Assembly: GCA_015680685.1 (NCBI GenBank)
Contig: MNCI01003660.1
Span: 939,751 to 1,003,750 of the forward strand
Source of the DNA: Gnetum montanum
Lineage: Eukaryota > Streptophyta > Gnetopsida > Gnetales > Gnetaceae
DNA length: 64,000 nt
Reading direction: 5' to 3'
Within the stretch, counting starts at the first letter, position 1, and each line of letters starts with the position of its first letter. Positions 1 through 12,300 of the stretch are shown one piece after another. Below the pieces are notes generated by a model. That model was not told where the DNA came from and made no database searches. It worked only from the letters and a program-made list of their open reading frames with translations. The translations under genes were made by a program, and so were the position numbers.

Positions 1-68
1 GCGATATCGCGTCGGCCGCGATATCGTGTACGCGATATCGCGGCCTAGTGTAAACCACGTCTCATCAG
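1..68 (-). repeat. LTR end fragment of a nested element
   Basis: The first 50 bases carry several GATATC/GCGATATCGC palindromes, the U3 signature of the LTRs in this window. The segment ends in a CATCA terminus at 68, preceded by an AAACCACG stretch that matches the end of the minus-strand LTR finishing at 63,190. Directly after it, the sequence continues in the middle of another LTR (element D). I read it as the terminal part of a minus-strand LTR inserted into D's 5' LTR, with the rest lying left of the window. Confidence 0.65.
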
Positions 69-543
69 CTATTAAATGCAAAATGAGTACAAATTAATCA
101 TGAGCATCTACGTGTGACTACTTGGTATCCTAGTAGCGTACTCAGGCCATGCACTTGGTAATCCTAGTGGTAGTCATGCACGAGGCCTCAGATGTTTATG
201 AATGATTAAGGAATGGATGCTCATCGCACTTAGGCTAGCTTAGATTCTCTCTCCCTATCTCCTCTTAGTATGGCTCTCTCTCTCCCTTTTCCCTCCTAGC
301 TTAGCTAAGATTATTTTCCATCGCCTCCAGGAGTAGCATTAGTTTAGGAACACATCATACACCTCACTCTGGACTAAATCATATGTGACAAGCAAATACT
401 AGTCTAGGTGGGAAGACAACGAACTATGATCAACAAGTAACTATCTAAATACCAAAACTAGCCCATCTATGGAGTTCGACTAGATCATGCATGAAATGCT
501 TGTATTGATATGGTTGAGTGTAGGGGTACCTCGCCACTCATCA
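69..543 (+). repeat. Element D 5' LTR (3' part)
   Basis: This matches the second half of the LTR at 15,262-16,119 closely: the same stretch about a 'gtgtgattgcttggtatcc'-like motif, the CT-rich 'ctctctccct' tract, and the end 'ggggtacctcgccactcatca'. The first part of the LTR is missing because another LTR is inserted at 68/69. It is followed immediately by a primer-binding site, so this is the 5' LTR of plus-strand element D. Confidence 0.85.
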
Positions 544-544
544 T

Positions 545-565
545 TGGCATCATTGTCAGGGACGA
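545..565 (+). promoter_or_regulatory. Primer-binding site of element D (tRNA-Asp)
   Basis: TGGCATCATTGTCAGGGA follows the LTR end directly. It is a decayed match to TGGCGCCGTTGCCGGGG, the complement of the 3' end of plant cytosolic tRNA-Asp(GUC) as I recall it. The copies in elements A (23,445) and E (38,456) are similar. This site would prime minus-strand DNA synthesis. Confidence 0.75.
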
Positions 566-686
566 TGCTAGTTATTTAGATTAGTTACATCATACAAGAT
601 CACTGTAATAAAGTATTAATGATATATCTTTCAGAAATAATAATAATAATAATAATTGCAATTAAATCACACATAAATTTACAACC

Positions 687-2675
687 ATGTCTCTCTCACA
701 AGAGTATGACAATGCAACAACTAGTGAGGCAATTCATTGGAGAACCAATAAATTATATGATGATAAAGATGAAGTTTGGAGTACCCAATCTGATGTAGGG
801 GTCCCCTATGAGCATAAATGTAAACAACATCATCCCAAATCACAAATGCATAACATACCTAGTGATGATGAACCCCTACTGGCCACTACAAGCCTAACAA
901 AAATACAAGAGGCTATTCGAATATCCCATAGGCATTGCAAGGAAAGCTGTCTACCCAGGCTTGACTTAAACAACTTTCCTAAATTTTTAGGAGGCTATGA
1001 TTTAGATCTGCAACATCATCTACAATCCTTCCATGATGCCTGTGTGTGGAAAAACATTGATAATGGATGGAAAAAACTTAAGCTCTTTCCTACAACACTC
1101 GTTGGCCAAGAAAAAGTATGTTATAGGTCGTTAAAACCAAAATCAATTCGATGTTGGACAACAATGGTAGAACTATTCAATGAAAGATATCAAACCTATG
1201 CAAGAGTGTCAACCTTGAGGAAAAAAATCCAAGAGTGGAAACAAGCACAACATGAACCCTTGTACATGGCCTTAAATAGATATTATGCATTGTTAAATAA
1301 CTACCTAGGTTATGGGTTCTCCAAGGAAAGGCTAATGTACCATATTATTGATAGGCTCTGTCATGAAACAAGGGAGACCCTAGGGATGTATGCCCAAGGT
1401 TAACTATACAAGCTACGAACCCACCAACTCTAAGAGCTTATCAAGCGGGTAGTAAAAGAAGAAGGAGAAATGGCGAAATGGGAGAATGCTGAAAAATCTC
1501 AATAGGCCTGAAAATTAGCAAGGGCCCATGATAATAAATAGGAGAAATCAACTCACCTCAAGGAGGTGAAACCATCTTTTCTAACACTACAATCATTGGA
1601 TGAAATTGAGGCAAAGATCAATAAGATGATGGAATGGATGCATAAAAAATGTGGAGAATATGCCAACATTATTGGAGGTAGAGTCATGATGAACCAAGAA
1701 GTAGGACAAAATACCCTTAGACAATTGGAAAGAAGGGTTGAAGAAAATAAGAGCTCAACTTCGAATCATACGTATCAATGTAACATTTGCCTATATGATC
1801 ACCCCAAGGGCCAATGCCCAATCTTGTCACATTTATAGGAGCATTGGGGAAGAGTGTTACACCCAAAGTTCATACAGAGATACAGTGTTTGATCATAGTG
1901 GCAACAATCCTAGTTGTGGGGGAGGCCACCCCCAGACTGGTTACACCCTTCATACCATCCGAACCTAAGTGCTTATCAAGTTCAACATCCTATTTCTCCA
2001 ACTAGGTTAACATCATCTATCTCACCATACTATTATTATTCTCATCAATACTATCAACCCATATCATCTCCAACAGGACCATCATCTTGTGTACATTACA
2101 CTTGTCAATTTCAACATTCTTATCCTTCACCTCCTTCTACATCACCACCAATTGCACCAGAAGGGTTTGCACCATAGCAGCAACCCACAAATATTACTTG
2201 TGCTCCTACTGACAATAGTAGTGGGAACTCTCCTCAACATCGAAGATACCTCTTCATTCATCATGGTCCTAAGAAGGGACAGCACAATTCTGAGCCCACT
2301 ATATCTGCCAACTCAGCACAATTCCAACACTGTGGTGCATCTTCCTCTTGAAACCCAATGCCTCATGTTACCTTATCAAGGCCACCAGTCAATACTCCAA
2401 CAACCATGCAGCCCAATGAACATAGCCACATGGGGAGACATGTTGATACTTGCATACCATCTTATGGTCACAAGTACCATAGTGGGTCAACCCCTTATAA
2501 ATTAACCACATCTTATAACTTGCCCCACTATGTCAACTCTAATCAAGTGTGTGAACCCCAATGGGGTAAGTATAATCGGGTCTCAATATTTCCAACATGC
2601 AAGGATGCCAACCTTTCATTTATTAATCCTAGCTATGCTCAACCATTTAGTTATGGGGGGTATTCTTCATTCTAA
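687..2675 (+). pseudogene. gag pseudogene of element D
   Basis: Retrotransposon capsid protein remnant. The start at 687 is chosen because elements E and G begin with the same MS(L/Q)S...IHWRTNK region. Residues 1-238 are open. They include the LPRLDLNNFPKFLGGYD motif and the helical 'LFNERYQTYARVSTLRKKIQEW' region typical of the plant retrotransposon gag family. After a stop at 1401-1403 the same frame continues to about 1838 and reaches a zinc-knuckle-like CNICLYDHPKGQC (spacing CX2CX3HX4C). The proline/tyrosine-rich C-terminal part to FSYGGYSSF has shifted frame. In-frame stops and at least one frameshift make it non-functional. No protease follows, unlike elements A and B. Confidence 0.8.
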
Positions 2676-3960
2676 CAAGCAGGATTAATAAATATTTTTC
2701 CTTTTCTTTAATTTTTACAATTTTTTGTTTTCTAGTGTTTCATCTTTCAATTTATTGTTTTGTCTTTTTAGGAGTAATCTCATCTATGAATAAAACACTC
2801 ATGTGACTCATTGGTTGAGGTGTTGTTCTATGCTATCAAGTCTTGGGTGATTAATTACTTGGACAGCGAGCCCATCACATCCATCACCCATTCTATTAAT
2901 AAGAGGTTCTACCTTGGGAACAATGATATTCCTAATCATTAAAACTTAAAGTAATTTTTGTGTTATTGTGCCTAGAACTAAGAAGGATGGACCAAGTAGG
3001 AATGGCGAGGGTGTGACATCAAGGGGACTTGTGGATTCTCTTTGGTGACATCTGTAGGAGTTATCATGCAACTTGGTTGTACTAAGATCCTTGTAGATCT
3101 AACACAAAATGGGAGTAAGAGTAATCAAAAGACACTCAACTAAAAAAAAATACAAATCTAGGGGGTTCCACTAGAAAGATATGCACCCATGCCTGAAGGT
3201 AGGTAGCGTCTTTGGATTAAGCAATACTTCAAAAAATAATTAGTGCCACAAAGCAAAATCACTCCTTCCTTGTATGAAATGCCAAGTGATCGTACGCCTT
3301 GCTATCATGGTGCTATTATTGTTTTCTATCATTGGGATGACACAATGCAATGTCACTGATCAGAGGAATGAACTTGGTCTTCATTTTGGAGTGATAGCCT
3401 AATGACACACTAATTATGCCTTACATGCAGGATTCATTGTGCCCTGAGTCAATTACCTCATGTCCCAATCTCTGCAATCCCTTCTATAATTCACCTCACC
3501 TTACTATTCATGTAATTGTAACTCATGTCTTGTGTAGCATTGAATTCATACCTCATCACAGTGGTTTCTACATGTGTGTGTTTTGTGGAATAGGTGTGGA
3601 TTACATTTAACCCTTCTAGTGCCTACGAACATTTTAAGGTGTGGTTCTGCAAGGGCATTATAGGTTGGAACCTGCTTTGGGGAGGACCCACTTATATAAC
3701 CCTTGTAATTTGCACTTGTAACACAGCTCCCACACATCATCTTATACCCTCCAAGTATTACCAATGTTCTTATTTCCCTCATCATCCTTCTAGTTCAAAC
3801 ATTCCTATGAACCAAGACATGTCCTTTTTCATCATACTCTTCATGACTTTTGTTGTTAGATTTTACACCATTATACTCTTTGTGCCTTCAGGACTAGTTT
3901 ATATTACATTGGACCCTTTACATTGACCTAAATTCCTCAGTTTATACCTTGGAGTTTTAA
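2676..3960 (+). other. Conserved non-coding block after gag (element D)
   Basis: There is no credible coding sequence here. The block shares short motifs with the equivalent region of elements A, B, E and G. These include a 'GTGTGACATCAAGGGGA' segment near 3,010 and CTTTGGGGAGGACCCACT at about 3,675-3,692. Short ORFs in it are chance. Its conservation across otherwise different elements suggests a cis role such as RNA processing or packaging (inference). Confidence 0.55.
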
Positions 3961-3994
3961 AAATTTGTAAATTTTTCTAACTACCCTATTCTCG

Positions 3995-4076
3995 AAAGGC
4001 CAAGATATTAGGTCGGCCAAGATATTGGGTCCCTGCTAGTGGGTAAGCAATATTGCGTCCTTAAAATTTCTATATA
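3995..4076 (+). promoter_or_regulatory. Internal U3-like promoter upstream of ORF2 (element D)
   Basis: Two AGATATT(A/G)GG motifs, then GCAATATTGCG, are followed by a TATA box (CTATATATGG at about 4,069). This is the same arrangement as the GATATC array plus TATA in the LTR U3 regions. Element G has the equivalent at 55,153-55,205 on the minus strand with better preserved GATATC motifs. It lies about 500 bp upstream of the ORF2 ATG, so it could drive ORF2 independently of the LTR. This is inference from motif layout. Confidence 0.5.
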
Positions 4077-4561
4077 TGGACCCACCCCCTCCCCCCTAGT
4101 GAACATCAACATCATTTGCAACTGTTCACGTTGGGGAGTTTTTCAAATTTTCTTCTACGAATCGCAACTTGCACACCTCTTGATCCACTAGCCATAACTG
4201 GCTTGCTAGCACTCCAATTTTCATTCTGTCTAAACCTACTTGAACCCAGAGTGTTCAGTTTAGTTGTGGGGGAGGGGTACATGCTGAATTGTGCATAAAT
4301 TTTTCAAAATTTGTCATCACCCAAAGGACACTATCAAGGGTAATTAGTTATAAAAATAATAATAAACATGTGCCAAAAACAATTTCATCTCTTTATCTAT
4401 ACCAAGAAATTAAACTTTGAAACCACCTAAGAAAAGTGGGCCAGATATTAAAAAATTTTGGGGAAATTTCCATAAAAATTTCTAATTTTAAATCACATGG
4501 AATAAAAAATAAATTCATTAAGGAAAAGAGTAAGGTATAATTTAACTTTAGTAAGAAACCT

Positions 4562-4590
4562 TACTAATGATTGGCCCCATGTGATTGCAG
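4562..4590 (+). promoter_or_regulatory. Splice-acceptor-like site before ORF2
   Basis: TTACTAATGA (a plant branch-point consensus) is followed about 20 bases on by TGATTGCAG directly joined to the ORF2 start ATGG at 4,591. A possible donor, AGG|GTAATT, lies near 4,340. Element G has TGATTACAA|ATGG at the same place, so the acceptor AG there has decayed. A spliced leader for ORF2 is inferred. Confidence 0.4.
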
Positions 4591-6610
4591 ATGGCCCCAA
4601 AGCATGGACAATAATAAGGTCCCTCTCAAGGTGCATCTAAGCAACCCATGAAAGGTAGAGGATAGGCATTTGCCAAACAACATACAGAGTAGGAGGCACA
4701 ATCCTTTAGTATCCATCAAGAGACTCTTACTATTGTACAATTGGGACAAGCAGAAGGTGGAGCTATTGTAGTGCCTGAAAAGGGACAATACCTCATGTTG
4801 TTTCTAGAGTGTGTTCAGGCCATCCGTGAAAGGTCCACATCAGCTGCAGTGATTGTGGAATTGAACTTTAGACCCTTCACGAAATTCACTCTTGAGGTTG
4901 TTAGGGACCAGCTCAAAGGGTCCCCATTATGGCCTATCCTTTCCGAAAGTGGTACCCGGTACTTAGGAGAAACGTACCAATTTTGGCATAATAAAGAAGA
5001 AGGTACCATGGCTGACATCAGTGGTGTGTCTATTGATTTTTTCACCAAGGCCATTTCAGAAGTGTTAAACTTACAAGGTCGAAAGTTGCTCACCTATCCA
5101 CTCACTCCGAAATAGATGTGTGAAAGGTTTGGTTGGATAGGGCATACGGTAAGAAATATAAGATATATGGAGAATTGACATTGGAAGAGAGAATCTACTT
5201 CAAGATTGGTACTTATCACATCTTCCCCACAAAAGGATTAAATAGGATTTCAACATATGTGGCAAGAGGAAGTGTGATATTAATGGAAAAGATTAATGAT
5301 AACCTACCCCATCTATATCTCATGGAGATCTTAAGGCAATTCGAAGAATGCAAGATAGGGAAGTTCACGTTGCCCTTTCCTTCTCTCATCAGGAAGCTGT
5401 GCAAGCATGCTAGAATTCTGGGGTACACCAATGATGTCCTTAGAAGAGCCCAAAATGCTTCATTTTCTAAACTACTAAAGCCACTAGCTCCAAGGAAAAG
5501 TGCTGGTGAGACATTGGAGCCAAAGCCAGAGCCAAAGCAAGAGTAATAAAAAATGGTGGGGCCCACTACAACTCAAACTGCAGGGCTAAGCCAACTCCCA
5601 AGCTTAAGGCCCAGTCAACAACAAGAAGTAGGGCCTAGCATAAGTTAGTAAGACCAACTACCACCATTGCAAGATTATCAATCGTCGATGAGCCATCTTA
5701 GGGCCATCACTAAGATGGTCAGTTGGGGGAGTTTTTATGATGCTAATCTCATCCATGTCATCGATGATATCATACATCCCAATGTCTCTATAGATCACTT
5801 ATGGGGTGAGGTGTCTATTTAGATAGGAGGAGGGGAGACTGATTGGTCACAATAGAATTTAGGGAACACTACATCCTTTTAGGTGCAACTCGAGATTGGT
5901 GAAGGGGCCACAATGGTGATCATGCAACACCAGGATGTAGCAGGAGCCATAGAAGTGGTCATATACCACATCAAAGAATCCTTCAACATCCCTTTTGTGC
6001 CATCGATAGACTTCACAAGCACACATGATGCTCAAACATTGGCTGGTCCCTCGATGACTCCTACAGAGCATGAGGATGTGCTTGATTAGTTACTGCAAAT
6101 AGGACAAGTAATGACGTCCTTGTTTGACATCCCACAAGATGTCATGGTAGCACAATCAGACCTCATCTCTACTAAGGGAAAGCTATTCATGATATAAATT
6201 AGCGTTGAGCACATAGAAGCAGAGTTAGCAAAACTCCAAAAGAGGCTCATAACCTTGCAAGCTGGTTAGTGGGACCTCTCTTAATTTGTTCCTGCAGACC
6301 AACTAGACATCTTCAGGAATGAGCAACTCAAAAAATTGTTGGTGGATAATAAAAGAGTGGAAAAGGAGAAAGAGAAGGCTAACTGGGATGCCTCCAAGGC
6401 ACTAGCACAAACCTACGTGCATGCCAAGGCACTAAGAGCCTTACAAGAGGAGAATAAATAGCTTGATATTGAAAATCTTTGATTAACCGCTATGGAAAAA
6501 CAAAAGAGTATTCTCGAAGAAAAATTTCAACAGCTACGAGAAAAATTGATTAGGGTTAATCAAGATATGAACTATTTGGCTAGAGAAAATTGAACCCTCT
6601 CAATGGAGGA
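4591..6610 (+). pseudogene. ORF2 of element D, 5' part (plant-transposon domain + coiled coil)
   Basis: N-terminal two thirds of a protein of about 930 residues, with the 3' part at 14,281-15,068 beyond element B. The start at 4,591 (MAPK..., basic) is shared with element G. A domain with LTLEERIYFKIGTYHIFPTKG and LPFPSLIRKLC follows. From memory it resembles the 'putative plant transposon protein' family (PF20167-like); I could not run a profile search. Next come an SMTPTEHEDVLDHLLQIGQV-type helix and Lys/Glu-rich heptads (about 6,200-6,600) that predict coiled coil. Several stops, including one at 5,113-5,115, and indels disable it. The function is unknown. It sits where pol/env would be, so it may be a relic of an Athila-type env-like ORF. 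Confidence 0.65.
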
Positions 6611-7485
6611 TGATGAGTGGCGAGGTACCCCTACACTGAACCATACAAATACAAGCATTACACGCGTGATCTAGTTGAACTCCACAAACTAAGTGCCTAC
6701 ATGCCTTATGGAACACTTAAGGTTAATCGTTCATTGTCTTCCCAAACTCACTTGTATTTGTCATGGTTGTATGGTTAAGTGAGTCTGAGGTATGTGATTT
6801 TTATATCTTTTGTATTTTTATCGCCTATGCTAATGAGGTAAAGGATGAAGAGACTAAGTAACTAACTTTAACTAACTAAGTTCTAATGCCTAGCATCAAT
6901 ATCCGCTTCCACTTACCATTCACACCTTGAACCAATGCAACCTTCTAGGATTACCAAACGCTATTTGTTACTAGAATTACCAAGTGTAACGCACATGCTC
7001 AAAGTGGTCGTACTAAATGCACTTAACTATGAGAGAAGGGTTGAGAGAGATTTAATTAACTAATAAAGCATTTAAACGATGAACAATAAATAACAATAAT
7101 TAAAGTCCTCTTTAGCTTAGTCCATGCACTACAAGGTTTATCCAAAATTTCATCTTTATTTTCGTACACAAACTTGTGCTCAAGTACAATATTTGCTCGA
7201 ACAAAGATCCGTTCACTTTGAGACTCCTACTGCAGGCACATGGAAATTACTCTAACTTTGGAATGGAAAAACTCCAAGAGTTTGGCTACGGTCTAGATCT
7301 AGATGGAGAAACAAGGGAGAGCCCCCTCTTATTTATAGATTTGGTATCACACTACAATATCATGTACGCGATATCGCAGGGGAAGATGTAATATCGCATA
7401 CGCGATATCGCGGGGGATCCAATATCGTGGCCGATGCAATATCACGTATGAAATATTGTGGCCTACATGATATCGTGTCCCATCA
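6611..7485 (-). repeat. Element B 3' LTR
   Basis: On the plus strand it runs from TGATGAGTGGCGAGG to GTCCCATCA. The polypurine tract (complement of TACCCCCATGACTGAA) abuts it at 7,486, so this is the 3' LTR of a minus-strand element. GATATC-type palindromes cluster at about 7,360-7,480 in U3, next to a TATAAATAAG box in reverse at about 7,329-7,340. Confidence 0.85.
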
Positions 7486-9384
7486 TACCCCCATGACTGA
7501 ATAAAAAATCATCCTCAAGTTCCTTACAAAATATTGGGAAGGTATGGGATTATTGACTTGAATGGAACTAATGGTGAATGGGATGACATGTGAACAGATC
7601 ATCATTATAGAACATGAAAAAACTGGTGTTCACGACAATGAGAGTAAACACTTTATACATTTGACATCAAGCCTTATTTGGTAGCTGAGAGAGAAGAGAG
7701 AAGAAGTTTACTGCTGCCAATGCCAAGATTGCGCCTTTCGTTGTCCATCCCTAAGCACACCATCAATCTCGTTCCTTGCATAACTGCTTCAACACTGATC
7801 CATTTCAAGTGTTTCCTCCAGATCCAATCCATTGTTGTATGATTTCCATTTGCACACACAACATAGTATTATATTAGCAAGGGTAAATGAATCATGATGT
7901 AGTTGATACCTTGCATTGGTGAAAGGTCCATTGGCTGAGTTGTGGTATGGCTGATACAGGTCTGGAGATATAATAATGGTGACTACCGAGGGTGTAGGTG
8001 GTTAGGAGAAAATTGAAAAAACTGGGTCTAGACCCCCATGACTAAGAGCGAACCTCTGGTAGTGATAGAATGGAGAAAGAAAAAGAACAAGAAAGATGGA
8101 GAAAAAGAGACAACTGTAACATCAATGATAGGGATGTCAAGATGGAAATGAATGAAATAGATTTGATTGTAAAATGTTAAGGGAAAGAATTTAACTGGTG
8201 TACCAAATAGGAATGCTAGTGGGTCCTCCCCAAAGCAGGCTCATGCCCTTAATGCCCTGACAAACCAATATTCAAAGAGTCTGTAGGCCCTGGAAATGTC
8301 ATTTGGAACAAGAGTTAAAGTCTTAACCACAAGAATTTACCAAAAAGAAAAAAATGCATCAACCAAAATATACACTAATGATACAACTGGCAATGAGGTG
8401 AACAATGGAGGAAGAATGATGGAAAGAAGAGAATGGAATGGAGTCTCAAGAACAAGGTGATGTACAGCCCCTTATGTATTTAATGATTAATGTGACTTAG
8501 TAGATCCCAGTCCAAGTCTGGCCTCAAACAAACCACTTCCAGTGATTTTGCATTATTGCATTCGGCTAATCCTTCCACTTGAAGTAACAAGGATGCCTTG
8601 CCAAAGAGCCACCACCATTCCAACGAAATGAAGGAGGAGAGAATAGGAAGTAAAAAGGGCCTTAATTAGAGGGAACATGTTTACTTTAGTTCTATAACCA
8701 GTGCTTGTAGCCCAAATGATTATTTTGTCTAAGGGGTGTGATTTGAATTCTCACTATTTTTTTCTTTTCTTTACTTTTTTTTTGGTGTTTTATGTGTTTA
8801 TGTGTGAGAACCACACCATGCAAAGACTTTGTTATTTTTATTAGATCAGCTTCCTGATAATGGAGCAATGTCAGAATGGGAAGGAAAACTCAAGAAGAAA
8901 ACATCCAAGCACCCAAGAGAATGGCCAACACAAATGCATCAAGTTCCCTTGAAGNTAACAAAATGGATAAGACACACACATACACACAAATAAAAGAAAA
9001 AGTATGAATAATGCTATAAAATAAAAAAAAAGAAAGGTTAAAGAAATTTGTAAAATAGAAATGTTCAAAACAAAAATTTGTAAAACAAAAACTTAAAAGA
9101 ACTGAGGGCCTCAAATGATCAGCATAGGTGGCCATCTCCCCCATGAATGAATGGAAAGGGAGAGATCTGAAATAATGAATGCCTATTTGAATTTTTTAGA
9201 AGTGTCCAACTTCTCCCGATTAATGTTTTCAAGTTAAGGGGTGGAAGTCGACGACGCTCATACTCCAATGTATCTATGCCTTCGTTGTGGGTGTGAGTTG
9301 TCACCCAGTTTGTTCCATGCATGTTGGTGGGATACTCTCTTGATTAGCTGTCAACCACTAGGTGTTCTCTTGTTGTGTAGTTGC
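7486..9384 (-). other. Non-coding 3' region of element B
   Basis: No reading frame is supported. The region is collinear with 26,704-28,842 of element A in reverse, including AGTGGGTCCTCCCCAAAG at about 8,219-8,236 and the 'gagaaccacaccatgcaaag' segment near 8,807. One undetermined base (n) lies at 8,955. Short ORFs on both strands here are chance. Confidence 0.6.
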
Positions 9385-12300
9385 TACATACAGGCACCTT
9401 TGTATCTGAGTTTCTTGGGCACACTAGTTGCATGGAGGAGATGCTGAGCATTCCTCCATGTCATCACCCTCTAAGTTATTGTATGTGATGCATGGAACTT
9501 TCTTCTTCTCAATATTTCCATAAATATTTTTCTTAGATATTTCCAAGGAAAGATCGTGGATCCCTAGGCACACATTGATGGTGCTGAGCCATGCCCTCCC
9601 CATTATAATTGGGAAGTCCTTTGCTACTATTGACTTCTATCACCAGGAAATTAGTTGGGTATGACCAACCACATAGTGGTAACAATGTCCTCCACCAATC
9701 CCAAGGGAATGGTGATGGACTAGTCAGGCAGCTCTAATTGAATATTGCTCTTCTTGAGTGGAGGTAGGTTCCAGGCTTTATACATTTCTCGTGATATTAA
9801 GTTGACTTCAGAACCTGAGTTCAGAAGAGCCTTACGTGGTTCGTTCCCAGTGACTTGGAGGTAGATTAAGGGACTTCTAGGGTCAGAGAGTTTCCTAGGA
9901 ATGTGGCCTACCTTGATCCAGTCAGTAATGGTATGTGTTAACATAACCGTATGCGTTGAGCCCTGTTGTTGGTTTGAAGGGAGCTCCGAAGCCTTACTTG
10001 TTGGAGGAGCCTACACAGACTCAACTACTTGTGGTTGTGAGAACTTTTTTGGGCTTTTGGTTTTGAAGAAAGGTCTTCTCTTCATGCGGTTGTCAGAACT
10101 AGCGGCAGGTTGAAGGTTTACAGCTCTCGTAGCATTACGTTTCTACGGTTGAGTGGGGAGTTCCCCTTGCATCATTGGAGCAGGTGGTAGTGGAACTTGT
10201 TGCCTAGGTATGCATGGGTGGTGGATGGATTCGGAGGATGGTATGCATGTGGTGTGTCCCCGGTAGGAGAAGGAGTCCTAAAATAATCCTGAACTTGGTA
10301 GTGATGTTGTGAGGTTACGTGACCCATGGAGTCACTTGGAGAAATCGGATGCTGCACGTAATAGCCGTATGGATCTAGTTGCCGGTAAGGGTATTTTTGC
10401 CTAGGTGGTGGCATCCCCCATGAATGTGGGTGTTGCCACTACTGGTGTTGCCACTACTAGTGTTGCCCGATAGATTGTGGCAGAGTTCCACTTGGATAAT
10501 ATGTTAATGGTTGGTGGAACTACCTCAGGTTACCTTGGGGATAAGGTAACTGATGAATGGCGAGGTACCCCCACACTCAACCATACGAATATGAGTGTTA
10601 CATGTGTGATCTAGTTGAACTTTGCAGACTAAGTGCCTACATGCCTTATGGAACACTTAAGGCTAATCATTTATAGTCTTCCCAGACTTACTTGTATTTT
10701 TCATGGTGTATGGTTAAGTAAGTCTGAGGTATGTGATTTTTATAGCTTTTTTTTTATCTCCTATGCTGACAAGGTGAAGGGTGAAGAGACAAATTAACTA
10801 ACTTTAACTAACTAACTAAGCCTTAATTAACCTAGCATCAGTATCTGTTCCCACTTACCGTTCATACCTTGAACTAATGCAACCTTGGTTATCAAATGCT
10901 AATTGTTGCTGGGATCACCAAGCATAACACACATGCTTAAAGTGGTTCTACTGAAGCACTTAACTAGGAGAGAAGGGTTGAGAGAGGTTTAATGAATAAT
11001 AAAGCATTTAAATGATAAATGATAAATAAAAGTAAATAAAATGCTAATTAGCCTATTCCATGCATTGCAAGGTTTATCCAAGAAGTTTGTTTTTATTGCT
11101 GTACACAAACTTGTGTTTAGGTACAATATTTTCTCGAATAAAGATCCGTTCACTTTGGAGCTCCTACTACGGGCACATGGAAAATATTCTATCTCTGGAG
11201 AGGTAAAACTACGAGAGTTTTGCTAAGGGTCTAGATCTAGATGAGAAACAAAGGGAGAGCTACCTCTTATTTATAAACTTGGCGGTGCACCGCGATATCG
11301 CGTACGCAATATAGCGAGGGACAATGTGATATCGTGTATGCGATATCGCGTGGGATACGATATCGCATCCTATCAGTAACCTTTAGGGTGCTTGTTGTTG
11401 GTTAAGTCTTGGGTTGAGTGCATACACCCTGGACTCTTGTAGATGTGAGATTATTGGGCAACATCCCTTAGGATGGTCATATTGGCAAATCTCACATCCA
11501 CTGTTATTGTCCATATTAGAGTCCACAACCTCATTGGCAATGGTCATTTTTCCCTTACCCGTGTTACATGCATGGTCTGAATCTCTCCACTTTTTCTTAT
11601 CATGGTCACTACTTCGTTCCTCCTTAGACTCCTCTACGATTTTTAGGACAGTTTCAATTTTACTATCTAAGGAGCTCCATATTTCATCTACCTTAGCTGA
11701 CACTTCCATTGTTAATTTTTGAAGAGGCAAGGGTTTTCTATTCACCAACTCTTCGAGTGGTGACTCATACTCTTCCTCACAGAATCTTACTCCCCTCTTT
11801 CGGAGGGAAGGATCGCGGTTATACTCTTTTGCACTTTCTCTTTTCCGTAGCTCACCTTCTTCTTCAGCTACTTACTCCAACAATTGATGAATTTCGTGGG
11901 ACCTAAGTTATGATAATTTCCCTTGGGGATATGTCCCAAGGATTCTCCTAAATTCATGTCTTAGCCCATCTACAAGGTGGCAAAGTTGATCCCGTTGTGC
12001 GTAACCATGGCCCGGGCAACAATGTAGCAATGCATAATATCAGCCCATGGCAGCATCCAAGGGTTCGTGAGTACCTTGCTTCCATCCTTGGATCTACTTA
12101 TGCAAGTTGGACACTCTAGAGTATGTTTGGTATTTATCATTAAACAATTCTAGGATTGTACTCCACCTCCTAATAGTTTCTGGCTCTAAAGACTGGTACC
12201 AACTTTCTACTTTTTTTATGAGTGTCCTAGGAAACAACTTTAACTTCTGCCACTTTTTTTCAATATTTTGCAAGGTGCAGGCATCGTGGAATGCCTGTAA

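Noticed and set aside
3594-3926. 110-codon plus-strand ORF in the post-gag block
   Set aside because: The reading frame is not kept in the matching blocks of elements A, E or G.
5216-5566. 116-codon minus-strand ORF
   Set aside because: Antisense to ORF2 of element D, which has matching copies elsewhere on the sense strand only.
7674-7859. 61-codon minus-strand ORF near the 3' LTR of element B
   Set aside because: The equivalent region of element A (about 28,480-28,660) does not keep this frame intact beyond short stretches; no motif.
9241-9447. 68-codon plus-strand ORF
   Set aside because: It is antisense to the protease region of element B, whose minus-strand motifs explain the sequence.
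11414-11722. 102-codon plus-strand ORF
   Set aside because: Antisense shadow of the gag of element B; the same antisense frame occurs opposite gag in element A.
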